Below are positions 1 through 7,944 of a DNA stretch of 34,912 nt, piece after piece. The translations under genes and the position numbers were made by a program. Under the pieces are notes generated by a model. It saw only the letters and a program-made list of their open reading frames with translations, made no database searches and was not told where the DNA came from. This stretch comes from Flavobacteriales bacterium. GTDB lineage: Bacteria > Bacteroidota > Bacteroidia > NS11-12g > UBA955. Each line of letters begins with the position of its first letter. The first letter of the stretch is position 1. The stretch is taken from contig CANIZU010000003.1 of NCBI GenBank assembly GCA_947472115.1, positions 1 to 34,912 on the forward strand. Direction: 5' to 3'.

Positions 1-1013
1 GCAATGTTATTCACTGAGAAACTGCTCTGCAAAGGAGTGTACTTGTATAGCTGATTCAAGATTACGTTTGGAACCGCATCTCTTTTTAGTTCGAAAACTA
101 CGCGCATTCCCTGACGTCCGCTTTCATCGCGAACAGCCGATATACCATCAATCAACTTTTCATTGATCAAATCAACCGCTTTAAGGATAATCTGGGTTGG
201 TGTTACTTGGTAAGGAACTTCGGTAATGATGATCATTTCCTTACCAGTTGAGGTTACTTCGATTTCCGCCTTACCGCGCATTACAATCCTGCCACGACCT
301 GTTTCAAAGGCATCTTTAATACCCTCTACCCCGTAAATGCTACCTCCAGTTGGAAAATCTGGGCCCTTTACGTGATTCATCAACTCACTAATCTCGATGT
401 CTTTGTTATCGATATAGGCAATGATTCCTTCACACACTTCAGTTAAGTTGTGAGGCGCCATATTTGTTGCCATACCCACAGCAATACCGCTTGCTCCGTT
501 CACCAAAAGGTTAGGGATTTTTGCTGGCATTACGGAAGGCTCCTGCAAGCTTTCATCAAAGTTAGGTCTGAAATCAACAGTGTTCTTGTCGATGTCTACC
601 ATCATCTCTTCCGCAATCTTCCTTAAACGTGCCTCAGTATAACGCATCGCAGCCGGTGGATCTCCGTCGATTGAACCGAAGTTACCCTGTCCGTCAACGA
701 AGGGATAACGCAAACTCCAATCCTGAGCCATACGCACCATCGTATCGTATACAGAACTATCACCGTGTGGGTGATACTTTCCCAATACTTCCCCTACGAT
801 ACGGGCTGATTTCTTGTGCGCACGATTTGAAGCAAGCCCCAAGTCTGTCATACCGTATAAAACCCTTCTGTGAACTGGTTTTAAACCATCTCTAACGTCT
901 GGTAATGCCCTGGAAACAATCACCGACATTGAATAGTCGATGTAGGCTGTTTTCATTTCATCCTCAATGTTGATTGAGATAATTCTTTCTGTGTTTTCGT
1001 TTAGTTCATCCAT
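1..1013 (-). CDS. gyrA: DNA gyrase subunit A, N-terminal part (runs off the left edge)
   Basis: Breakage-reunion subunit of DNA gyrase, which introduces negative supercoils with GyrB. About 337 residues are visible, starting at ATG 1013-1011 (MDELNENTER). The winged-helix region shows the RALPDVRDGLKPVHRR stretch, the quinolone-resistance region HPHGDSSVYD and the catalytic tyrosine in AAMRYTEARL (about Tyr125). The residues matching E. coli Ser83 and Asp87 are Ser86 and Asp90, so the susceptible-type residues are present. The GyrA tower domain and C-terminal wrapping domain lie outside the window. It could in principle be ParC, but the canonical gyrase start and the unbroken match to GyrA make gyrA much more likely. 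A strong terminator at 1121-1160 separates it from the upstream M16 gene, so it has its own promoter; I could not pick a convincing one. Confidence 0.96.
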   Translation of the reverse strand, partial: MDELNENTERIISINIEDEMKTAYIDYSMSVIVSRALPDVRDGLKPVHRRVLYGMTDLGLASNRAHKKSARIVGEVLGKYHPHGDSSVYDTMVRMAQDWSLRYPFVDGQGNFGSIDGDPPAAMRYTEARLRKIAEEMMVDIDKNTVDFRPNFDESLQEPSVMPAKIPNLLVNGASGIAVGMATNMAPHNLTEVCEGIIAYIDNKDIEISELMNHVKGPDFPTGGSIYGVEGIKDAFETGRGRIVMRGKAEIEVTSTGKEMIIITEVPYQVTPTQIILKAVDLINEKLIDGISAVRDESGRQGMRVVFELKRDAVPNVILNQLYKYTPLQSSFSVNNI

Positions 1014-1120
1014 GAAAATAGTCGATTATACAAATAACGCCGAAATCGGGGTTGGTTGGTTGAATTTATTGGGGATGTTGCCCACAAATTTTATACATTT
1101 TTGGGGGCTTGTTGGCTATT

Positions 1121-1160
1121 AAAACAAAAGAGGAAAGGTTGCCCTTTCCTCTTTTGTTTT
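1121..1160 (-). terminator. Strong intrinsic terminator after the M16 peptidase gene
   Basis: Perfect 18-bp inverted repeat, 1121-1138 against 1143-1160, with a 4-nt loop. The ends are A-rich on one side and T-rich on the other, so it could act in both directions. It begins 18 nt past the stop codon of the minus-strand M16 gene and lies before gyrA, insulating the two. Confidence 0.9.
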
Positions 1161-1178
1161 TCGCTATTCCGGAACGAC

Positions 1179-4124
1179 TTATTTTCGCAAGTCGGCCGGT
1201 GGATTGTATTGTACTTTTTTACGTGGCAATGAGGTGGTTCCAGGCTTCATATACTTGATTTTTCCTGCACCCGTAGGCTCCAACATTTGGATTTTGCCCA
1301 TGCCCAAAGCGTCTAACTTCGGCTGAAGATCAATGATATCACCCGCTACAACAACGGTTAGGTTTTCAAGATTCATTTCCTCTTTCGCCAATGTGTTAAT
1401 TTGCTCTTTGGTGATCGACTGTAGGACCTTTAACTGCTGGTCAGCAAAATCCATTGGCAAATTGCGATTGGCCATCTGAAGGATATAACCTGCTTTTTGT
1501 CCAATTGATTCGTATTCCAAAGATTCGCTCGCAATCAAAGCAGATTTTGTGAAATTGAATTCTTCGTCTGTAATGCCACCATTTTTATATCTCACCAATT
1601 CATCAACGATCTCGATAATTGCGCTGTCAGTGGCCCTTGCTTTAACTCCTGCACTGATTGTATAAGTACCTGGCATGTCTTTGTAAGCTGGAGAATATCC
1701 CCCACGAATACCATATGTCCATGCTTTGTCTTCCCGGATGTTCAAATTCAAACGAGAGTTGAAGTTACCAGCCAAAGCAAAGTTCATTATGTTGTTTTGG
1801 AAGAATTTTCCAGCATAATCATAAGGCTGTGACTTAAAGCCCAAGAAGATATCGCTCTGCTCAGCATCATTGTATTTCACGCCAAATATTTGCGGAGTTC
1901 CCATTTTCGTTGCGGCCACCGGCGTAGTGATGGTTACGGACTTCTTCTGCCAGCTATTCAAGAAGGCAAACTTTGTGTAGATTTCATCTTCAGAAACTGG
2001 CCCTACGACAACCATTTTTGTCAAATTGGGTACATAATTCGCCGCGTAATAAGCCTTGCAATTTTCCATGCTCACTTTGTCGTAATCGTCCGACAATAAA
2101 GCCGTTCCCAGTGCATTTTCGCCATTCATCAACCTGCGATAAGCGTTGCTTGCTCCGGTGCCACGGTTTGTTAGACTAGACTTCGCGCCTTCTTTAACCT
2201 GTTTCTTTGCTTTTTTGAATTCTGATTCATCCCAGCGGGGGTTGAACATCATTTCTTGCAACAAGACGATGGCAGCATCCAATTTGTCTTTTTCACAGCT
2301 CAAAGTGATACTAGTTCCTGTTGAACCGCCACCAAAGCCAATATTGACGCCCAATTTCTCAAATTCTTTTTCTAAGTCTTCAGGAGTTTTTGTCGATGTA
2401 CCCGTATTCATCGCAGAAGCGGTCATTTCCGCAGTACCTGCTGGGAATATTTTACCATCTTCCAACAATCTACCGCCTTCAATATTCAATTGTACGATAA
2501 CACGTGGAGTTTCATCGAAGTAGGTCGACCAAATTTCTAAACCATTATCCAACACCTTTTTAGCCACCTTAGGTGATTTTGCAGTTGTGATTTCTTTGGG
2601 TTGAGGGCGTACGCTGCGATCGAAATTGTCTTTTACAGGTCTTGGCGATAAACCTTTGTATTCAGCATCAGCCAAGGCGCTGGTAAATCCAGCATTTGGG
2701 TTAACACTTTGATACTTGGGCTTCTCTTCGCCCTCAGCAACCTGACTCGGGGTGATGATAACGGTAGAAGAGAATTTGTTTTTCAAGTACATGTTGTAAA
2801 CACGCATGATGTCGGCCTTGGTTAAGTTTCTATAACGACTTGCATCATCTTCCAAGTTATAACTGCTACCATCGGCATTCTTAGCATCCAAGTACCAGAA
2901 AGAACTCAAGTAGTTTGCTTTGGTACTAACATCTTCCAAACCGCTAGAATAATTACTTAGGATATTGGTTTTTGCACGATCCAAATCTTCATCAGAGAAA
3001 CCAATGATTCCAAAAGAATCGATGGCGCTTTTCATCATTTTTTGAAGTCTAGGTACATCTGAGTATGGATAACCAACGACAGTGAAAGAAATTTCACCGG
3101 CCAACTCATGGTTGATTGAACTCAATGGATTGTTGCTCGCATTGGCTTGTAATGCCCATTCTGCATCAACAAACTTCTTGTATAATGTAGAACTTCTTGT
3201 TCCACCCATCAAATAGGTCAACACGTCCAAAGCCGCTTCGTCCGCATGTCCAACCGGCACACCTACAAAAGTTGAATAAATCAATGGTACATAAGCATTC
3301 GCATCAGGATATGTCGCTACTTTATTTTCCAATAGTTTAACTCTTGGAACCGCCTGCTTTTTCACTTCCGGGCCGCGTTGAATGGCGCCAAAGAATTTAT
3401 CAACCCAAGCTACTACTTCGCTCGTGTTAACGTCACCGCTAACGATGATACACGCATTGTTTGGAGAGTACCAACGCAAAAAGAAGTTTTTGAGGTCATT
3501 GCTATCCGCGCGATCCAAATCATCAACAAAACCAATGGTTGACCAGCTGTATGGGTGCTCTTTTGGATACAATTCTTGGTCTTTTACCTCCATCAAAAAA
3601 CCATAGGGAGCATCATAACGCTCAGCCTTTTCATTTTTAACGGTACTACGTTGGATTTCAAATTTCTTATTGGTGAAAGCTTCAAGGAAAAATCCCATAC
3701 GATCCGCTTCCATCCAAAGGGCTGTCTCGGTAAAGTTGCTAGGGAAAGTTTCAATATACACGGTACGATCTCTAGTGGTGTTGCCATTGACATCTCCCCC
3801 ATAATTCTTAATGATTTTGAAATGTTCTTCATCGGCGATGTGCTTAGAACCTTGAAACAACATGTGCTCAAAGAAGTGCGCAAAGCCAGATTTTCCTCGG
3901 GTTTCTCTCGCAGATCCAACGTGATAAGTTACATTTAGGTGAGTCACTGGATCGCTGTGATCCTCACTTACCATAAGCGTTAAGCCATTGGGATACTGGA
4001 ATTTCTGGTAAGGGACAATCAATTTACCAGGTTTTGCATCCACCTTTTCGATAAGTGTTGCTTGTGCTTGTGTTAGGGAGATAAATGACCCAATCGACAA
4101 ACAGAGAACTAACAATTTTTTCAT
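1179..4124 (-). CDS. Two-domain M16 family zinc peptidase (pitrilysin/insulinase type), exported
   Basis: Zinc metallopeptidase of 981 residues, the length expected for one chain carrying two M16 halves. Residues 1 to about 21 form a signal peptide (MKKLLVLCLSIGSF, ending TQAQA), so it acts in the periplasm or envelope. The inverted zinc motif HFFEH lies at residues 83-87: His83 and His87 as ligands, Glu86 as the base. A third ligand is expected in NEKAERYD near residue 165. The second half (about 530-960) has the M16 fold signature but no HxxEH, as is normal for the inactive C-terminal half that closes the chamber. Substrates cannot be read from the sequence; relatives degrade peptides. It stands alone between uvrA (128 nt upstream) and a terminator. 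The family call is secure, the role is not. Confidence 0.93.
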   Translation of the reverse strand: MKKLLVLCLSIGSFISLTQAQATLIEKVDAKPGKLIVPYQKFQYPNGLTLMVSEDHSDPVTHLNVTYHVGSARETRGKSGFAHFFEHMLFQGSKHIADEEHFKIIKNYGGDVNGNTTRDRTVYIETFPSNFTETALWMEADRMGFFLEAFTNKKFEIQRSTVKNEKAERYDAPYGFLMEVKDQELYPKEHPYSWSTIGFVDDLDRADSNDLKNFFLRWYSPNNACIIVSGDVNTSEVVAWVDKFFGAIQRGPEVKKQAVPRVKLLENKVATYPDANAYVPLIYSTFVGVPVGHADEAALDVLTYLMGGTRSSTLYKKFVDAEWALQANASNNPLSSINHELAGEISFTVVGYPYSDVPRLQKMMKSAIDSFGIIGFSDEDLDRAKTNILSNYSSGLEDVSTKANYLSSFWYLDAKNADGSSYNLEDDASRYRNLTKADIMRVYNMYLKNKFSSTVIITPSQVAEGEEKPKYQSVNPNAGFTSALADAEYKGLSPRPVKDNFDRSVRPQPKEITTAKSPKVAKKVLDNGLEIWSTYFDETPRVIVQLNIEGGRLLEDGKIFPAGTAEMTASAMNTGTSTKTPEDLEKEFEKLGVNIGFGGGSTGTSITLSCEKDKLDAAIVLLQEMMFNPRWDESEFKKAKKQVKEGAKSSLTNRGTGASNAYRRLMNGENALGTALLSDDYDKVSMENCKAYYAANYVPNLTKMVVVGPVSEDEIYTKFAFLNSWQKKSVTITTPVAATKMGTPQIFGVKYNDAEQSDIFLGFKSQPYDYAGKFFQNNIMNFALAGNFNSRLNLNIREDKAWTYGIRGGYSPAYKDMPGTYTISAGVKARATDSAIIEIVDELVRYKNGGITDEEFNFTKSALIASESLEYESIGQKAGYILQMANRNLPMDFADQQLKVLQSITKEQINTLAKEEMNLENLTVVVAGDIIDLQPKLDALGMGKIQMLEPTGAGKIKYMKPGTTSLPRKKVQYNPPADLRK

Positions 4125-4151
4125 AAGTTCTGCGAAGTTAATAAATTATTA

Positions 4152-4258
4152 AAGTGAGCCGTACAGTTCTCGGCTAATGTGGATTTTTCTTAGATAAATA
4201 TTTGAGCAGCGCCTCCACATTGATGCGTTGGCCCATCATTATTTGGTTTAGCTCACTT
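4152..4258 (-). other. Nested inverted repeats between uvrA and the M16 gene
   Basis: Two perfect 8-bp inverted repeats are nested: an outer one, 4152-4159 with 4251-4258, which includes the uvrA stop codon, and an inner one, 4176-4183 with 4214-4221. A shorter 4-bp stem (4157-4160 with 4172-4175) would compete with the outer one. In the minus-strand transcript this could fold between uvrA and the M16 start. There is no T-run, so it is not a standard terminator. It may be a processing or stability element, or chance. Confidence 0.35.
4174..4239 (-). CDS. Possible 21-residue ORF just downstream of uvrA
   Basis: An ORF of 21 codons (starts MMGQRINVEALLKYLSKK) begins 13 nt after the uvrA stop codon and ends 49 nt before the M16 start. 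It overlaps the inner inverted repeat. The peptide is basic and could form a short amphipathic helix. I do not recognise it. Length alone does not distinguish it from chance, so it is listed only as a candidate small protein or leader peptide. Confidence 0.2.
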   Translation of the reverse strand: MMGQRINVEALLKYLSKKNPH

Positions 4259-7060
4259 CAGTTTTTCCATCAAATAAGGACCGGTGATGCTATCGGTCGC
4301 CAAATGGATATCTTCAGGCAGTCCTTGAAACACCAAATTCCCACCCGCATTGCCCGCTTCAGGGCCTAAATCGATGATCCAGTCGGCGCACTTTATGACA
4401 TCCAAATTGTGTTCGATACAAATAACGGTGTTTCCCTGGGCGATTAATGCCTGGAAGGATGCCATCAATTTCTTGATATCGTGGAAGTGCAAGCCGGTAG
4501 TGGGTTCGTCAAAAATAAACAAGGTCCCACCCTCTTTATTTGGACTCGCTTTGCTTAGAAAGAATGCCAATTTTACTCGCTGCGCCTCTCCTCCACTCAA
4601 TGTATTCGATCCTTGTCCTAGTTTCACATAGCCTAAACCTACATCTTGTAATGGCTTTAGGCGATCCCTGACATTTTTTAGGTCATCAAAGAAAATCATC
4701 GCCTCATCCACCGTCAATTCTAATACATCAAAGATGCTTTTGCCATTGTATTCAACTTCAAGGACCTCTTTTTTGTAACGCTGTCCGCCACATGCCTCAC
4801 ATTCCAATTTAATATCGGCCATGAATTGCATTTCGATCACTGTTTCACCTTCGCCCTGACAGTTATCGCATCTTCCACCATCCACATTGAAAGAGAAATG
4901 AGAAGGTTTAAATCCGTTGAATTTAGACGTAGGGGTATTGGCAAAAAGGTCTCGAATTTCATCAAAAGCCTTGACGTATGTCACGGGGTTACTCCGACTA
5001 CTCTTGCCGATGGGGTTCTGATCCACCATTTCGATCGCTTTAATCAATGAAATCGATCCGGATAGTTTTTTGTGTTTGCCAGGCTTTATCGTACTAAACT
5101 GCCCCAATTCACGACTCAATGCGGGGAATAAAACCTGTTTGATTAACGTTGTTTTTCCTGATCCTGAAACGCCTGTGACTGCAGTTAAGGACTCCAGTGG
5201 AAACTTAGCGGTTACATTCTTAAGGTTGTTGGCCGTCGCATCCTCAATTTCGATGAAATGTGGCGTTTTTCTGCGGGTTTTGGGTACCGCTATCTCTTCG
5301 ATATGATTCAGATATTTTGATGTCAAGCTGCTTTCGCAATCTCTCAAACCTTCAAAAGTTCCTTGATACAGCAATTTCCCCCCATGAGTTCCAGCCAAAG
5401 GCCCAATATCAATAAGGTTTTCAGCACTTCGCATAATCTCCTCATCGTGCTCCACAACAATTACAGTATTTCCTTCGTTTTGAAGCGCTTTTAATACCGT
5501 AATGAGTCTTTCCGTATCTCTTGAGTGTAATCCAATACTTGGTTCATCGAGAATATACATTGAACCGGTTAAATTGCTCCCCAACGAAGTCGCCAAGTTG
5601 ATTCTCTGACTTTCTCCACCGCTTAGGGTATTGCTTAAGCGATTCAACGACAAATAGCCCAAACCCACATCGCTCAAGAATTGAAGTCGATTCTGTATCT
5701 CTTCGATGATTCTATAGGCAATGGCTTGGTCGGTTTCGTTTAATTTTAAATGATTGAAATAATCCAAGCCTTTATCAACCTCCATCAATAATAGCTCTTG
5801 AATATTTAGATATTTGGGATGGTTTTGTTCGTCAAAATCGGAAATGATTTTTACGTAGGCTGCTTCTTTTCTGAGTCGTGTTCCCAAGCAATCCGGACAG
5901 GTAGTTTTGCCTCTATATCTAGCAGCAAGTACACGGTATTGAATTTTGTATGATTTCTCTTCGATGTATTTAAAGAAGTCGAAAATTCCTGGTAATGCTT
6001 TGCTCCCATTCCACAGGAGTTGCAGTTGCTCTTCATTCAAATCTCTAATGGCTCTGTGAATTGGGAAGTCCACTTTGTTGGCCAATCGGATAAAATCGTT
6101 GCGCCACTCTCCCATCACTTCGCCTTTCCAAGGCGCCACTGCGCCTTCAAAAACACTCAACGATGTATCTGGAATAATAAGGTCGTTATCTAAACCCAAT
6201 ACTGAACCAAACCCTTCGCAAGTTCTGCAAGCACCATGCGGGTTGTTGAAACTAAGGAAATCTCGGGTTGGAAGTTCGAATTTCATACCATCCATTTCAA
6301 AACGGTTGTTGAATTCTACCTTCTCCTTCGTATCGGTTAAATAAATACTACAATTTCCTTCGCCTTCCCAAAACGCAGTTTCGCAAGCATCAAACAATCT
6401 TGATTGAAATTCTTCATCGTCCTTTTGAATCGTCAAGCGATCTACGATGATAAAAAGTTCAGTTTCAATGGATGTGGCATCATCAATTAGCGTTTGAACA
6501 TTGACTGTTTCATTATTAATCCAAACACGACTATATCCTTTCTGAATGAGTAAATCCCAGTCGGTGTGGGCAAACATTTTTTTTGTTTGCGGGGCTAGAA
6601 TCAGAAATCGTTCGCCATCTTCTCGATTTAGGCAATAATGATAAACATCTTCAGACGATTCTCGTTTCACCTCCCTACCAGAGAGTGGCGAAATCGTATG
6701 ACCGGCTCTGCTGAATAGCAATTTGATATAATCGTAAATTTCCGTTGAAGTAGCGACGGTACTTCTCGGATTTCGAGTGTTCACTTTTTGTTCGATAGCA
6801 ACCGCCGGGCAAAGGCCTTGTATGTCGTCCACCAAAGGCTTTTTCATCCGTCCAAGAAACTGTCTGGCATAGCTGCTTAGGCTTTCCACGTATCGACGTT
6901 GACCTTCGGCGAATAAGGTTTCAAAAACCAAACTTGACTTGCCACTCCCTGAAACTCCAGTGACCACAGTAAATGAGCCATGGTCAATATCAACACTTAC
7001 TTGCTGTAAATTGTGCTGTTGAGCATTGATGATTTTAATTTTCTTTTCTATTGAAGACAC
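4253..7060 (-). CDS. uvrA: UvrABC excinuclease subunit A
   Basis: Damage-recognition ATPase of nucleotide excision repair, 935 residues. Two ABC modules are visible: Walker A GVSGSGKSS at about 35-43 and GVSGSGKTT at 630-638, and signature motifs LSGGESQR near 479 and LSGGEAQR near 821, each followed by a DEP(S/T)xGLH Walker B region. The C-terminal zinc module is intact (Cys731, 734, 754, 757) and CPDCLGTRL is at 388-396. The N-terminal zinc module is incomplete: CRTC (278-281) is present, but the first CxxC pair is replaced by NNRFEMDG. As far as I recall, a group of Bacteroidota homologues has this form. The start is GTG at 7060; an in-frame stop lies six codons upstream and no ATG precedes the conserved N terminus. 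It follows the DUF4249 gene by 22 nt, so it is probably the last gene of the folB-like operon. Confidence 0.96.
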   Translation of the reverse strand: MSSIEKKIKIINAQQHNLQQVSVDIDHGSFTVVTGVSGSGKSSLVFETLFAEGQRRYVESLSSYARQFLGRMKKPLVDDIQGLCPAVAIEQKVNTRNPRSTVATSTEIYDYIKLLFSRAGHTISPLSGREVKRESSEDVYHYCLNREDGERFLILAPQTKKMFAHTDWDLLIQKGYSRVWINNETVNVQTLIDDATSIETELFIIVDRLTIQKDDEEFQSRLFDACETAFWEGEGNCSIYLTDTKEKVEFNNRFEMDGMKFELPTRDFLSFNNPHGACRTCEGFGSVLGLDNDLIIPDTSLSVFEGAVAPWKGEVMGEWRNDFIRLANKVDFPIHRAIRDLNEEQLQLLWNGSKALPGIFDFFKYIEEKSYKIQYRVLAARYRGKTTCPDCLGTRLRKEAAYVKIISDFDEQNHPKYLNIQELLLMEVDKGLDYFNHLKLNETDQAIAYRIIEEIQNRLQFLSDVGLGYLSLNRLSNTLSGGESQRINLATSLGSNLTGSMYILDEPSIGLHSRDTERLITVLKALQNEGNTVIVVEHDEEIMRSAENLIDIGPLAGTHGGKLLYQGTFEGLRDCESSLTSKYLNHIEEIAVPKTRRKTPHFIEIEDATANNLKNVTAKFPLESLTAVTGVSGSGKTTLIKQVLFPALSRELGQFSTIKPGKHKKLSGSISLIKAIEMVDQNPIGKSSRSNPVTYVKAFDEIRDLFANTPTSKFNGFKPSHFSFNVDGGRCDNCQGEGETVIEMQFMADIKLECEACGGQRYKKEVLEVEYNGKSIFDVLELTVDEAMIFFDDLKNVRDRLKPLQDVGLGYVKLGQGSNTLSGGEAQRVKLAFFLSKASPNKEGGTLFIFDEPTTGLHFHDIKKLMASFQALIAQGNTVICIEHNLDVIKCADWIIDLGPEAGNAGGNLVFQGLPEDIHLATDSITGPYLMEKLK

Positions 7061-7082
7061 GTGTTGGGTAATTCTTTAATTG

Positions 7083-7943
7083 TTATTGAATGGTGTCTTT
7101 TTGGATGGCTGCTCCAGCACAAATGCCACGACCGTTGGTGATGTTGCTATAAACGGGTGATGGGTCTGAGAAAATACCAGATTGTGCTTTATAACTCGCC
7201 AATGACTGCAGGTAACGATAATAATCATCGCTCAGTGATCGAACTTCTACCAAGAATTTATATTGGATGCCTGCGCTTCCGTAACTGGTAATAAAATCAA
7301 ACTGTTTCGCCGATCCGTTAAAACTTCTGTCATCTATTAGAATTCCACCAATATCAGTTTTAATTCCATTTTCATTCAAGAAAGGATCCGTTGTTGTTGG
7401 TGGCATAATTAACCATTCTTGGGTAAAGTCATCAAATCGATATAAATTGATTTCGTAATAGTTTCGCTCAGAGCTTGGATCTGAAATAAAGCATGTCAAA
7501 GTACCCGTTTCAAAACCCAATGAATCAAAACCCGTTTTATTCTTCCAAGTTGATTTTGCACTTACTACTCTATTGGGAATTGTTAATGTGCCAAAAGCGG
7601 TATTGAAATTATTTTTCTCCACTCTAACTGTATATATTCTGCCGGGTGAAGGTTTGAATTTCGCCAAGTATTTCTGTACGGAGAGATCATAAACCAAGGT
7701 CTCTGTTGTGGATCCATCGTTTACCGTCACGATTGCATTTTCAATCATCTTGGGAGGATTGGTATCGTTTATTGGAATCGTAGATGATACTTGCGCAGAA
7801 AACAGTTCATCGCTATTGACAAATGAATTTAATACCAATTTGGGTGTATGTTGAATGCTCGACATATCCAATTCGGTTTCGCAACCCAAGATGAAGGTTG
7901 AAATGATAAAGCCAGTTAGACCAATTAAGTTGAATCGTTTCAT
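7083..7943 (-). CDS. DUF4249-family outer-membrane lipoprotein
   Basis: 286-residue predicted lipoprotein: a hydrophobic signal ends in the lipobox ILGC with Cys21 as the lipidation site. The body is rich in beta strands with an N-terminal Ig-like part (about 35-120) and matches the DUF4249 pattern, including the serine/aspartate-rich FISDPSSERNYYEINLYR region near 153-170. DUF4249 proteins are found almost only in Bacteroidota and are usually encoded directly after a TonB-dependent receptor, as here, where the receptor stop codon is 1 nt upstream. The likely role is a surface or inner-leaflet partner of that receptor in uptake. The substrate is unknown. Family assignment is good; function is inferred from context. 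Confidence 0.85.
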   Translation of the reverse strand: MKRFNLIGLTGFIISTFILGCETELDMSSIQHTPKLVLNSFVNSDELFSAQVSSTIPINDTNPPKMIENAIVTVNDGSTTETLVYDLSVQKYLAKFKPSPGRIYTVRVEKNNFNTAFGTLTIPNRVVSAKSTWKNKTGFDSLGFETGTLTCFISDPSSERNYYEINLYRFDDFTQEWLIMPPTTTDPFLNENGIKTDIGGILIDDRSFNGSAKQFDFITSYGSAGIQYKFLVEVRSLSDDYYRYLQSLASYKAQSGIFSDPSPVYSNITNGRGICAGAAIQKDTIQ

Positions 7944-7944
7944 A

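Noticed and set aside
3593..3938. Open frames on both strands inside the M16 gene (108 and 127 codons)
   Set aside because: They lie wholly inside a well-supported coding region and have no recognisable domain, signal peptide or start context.
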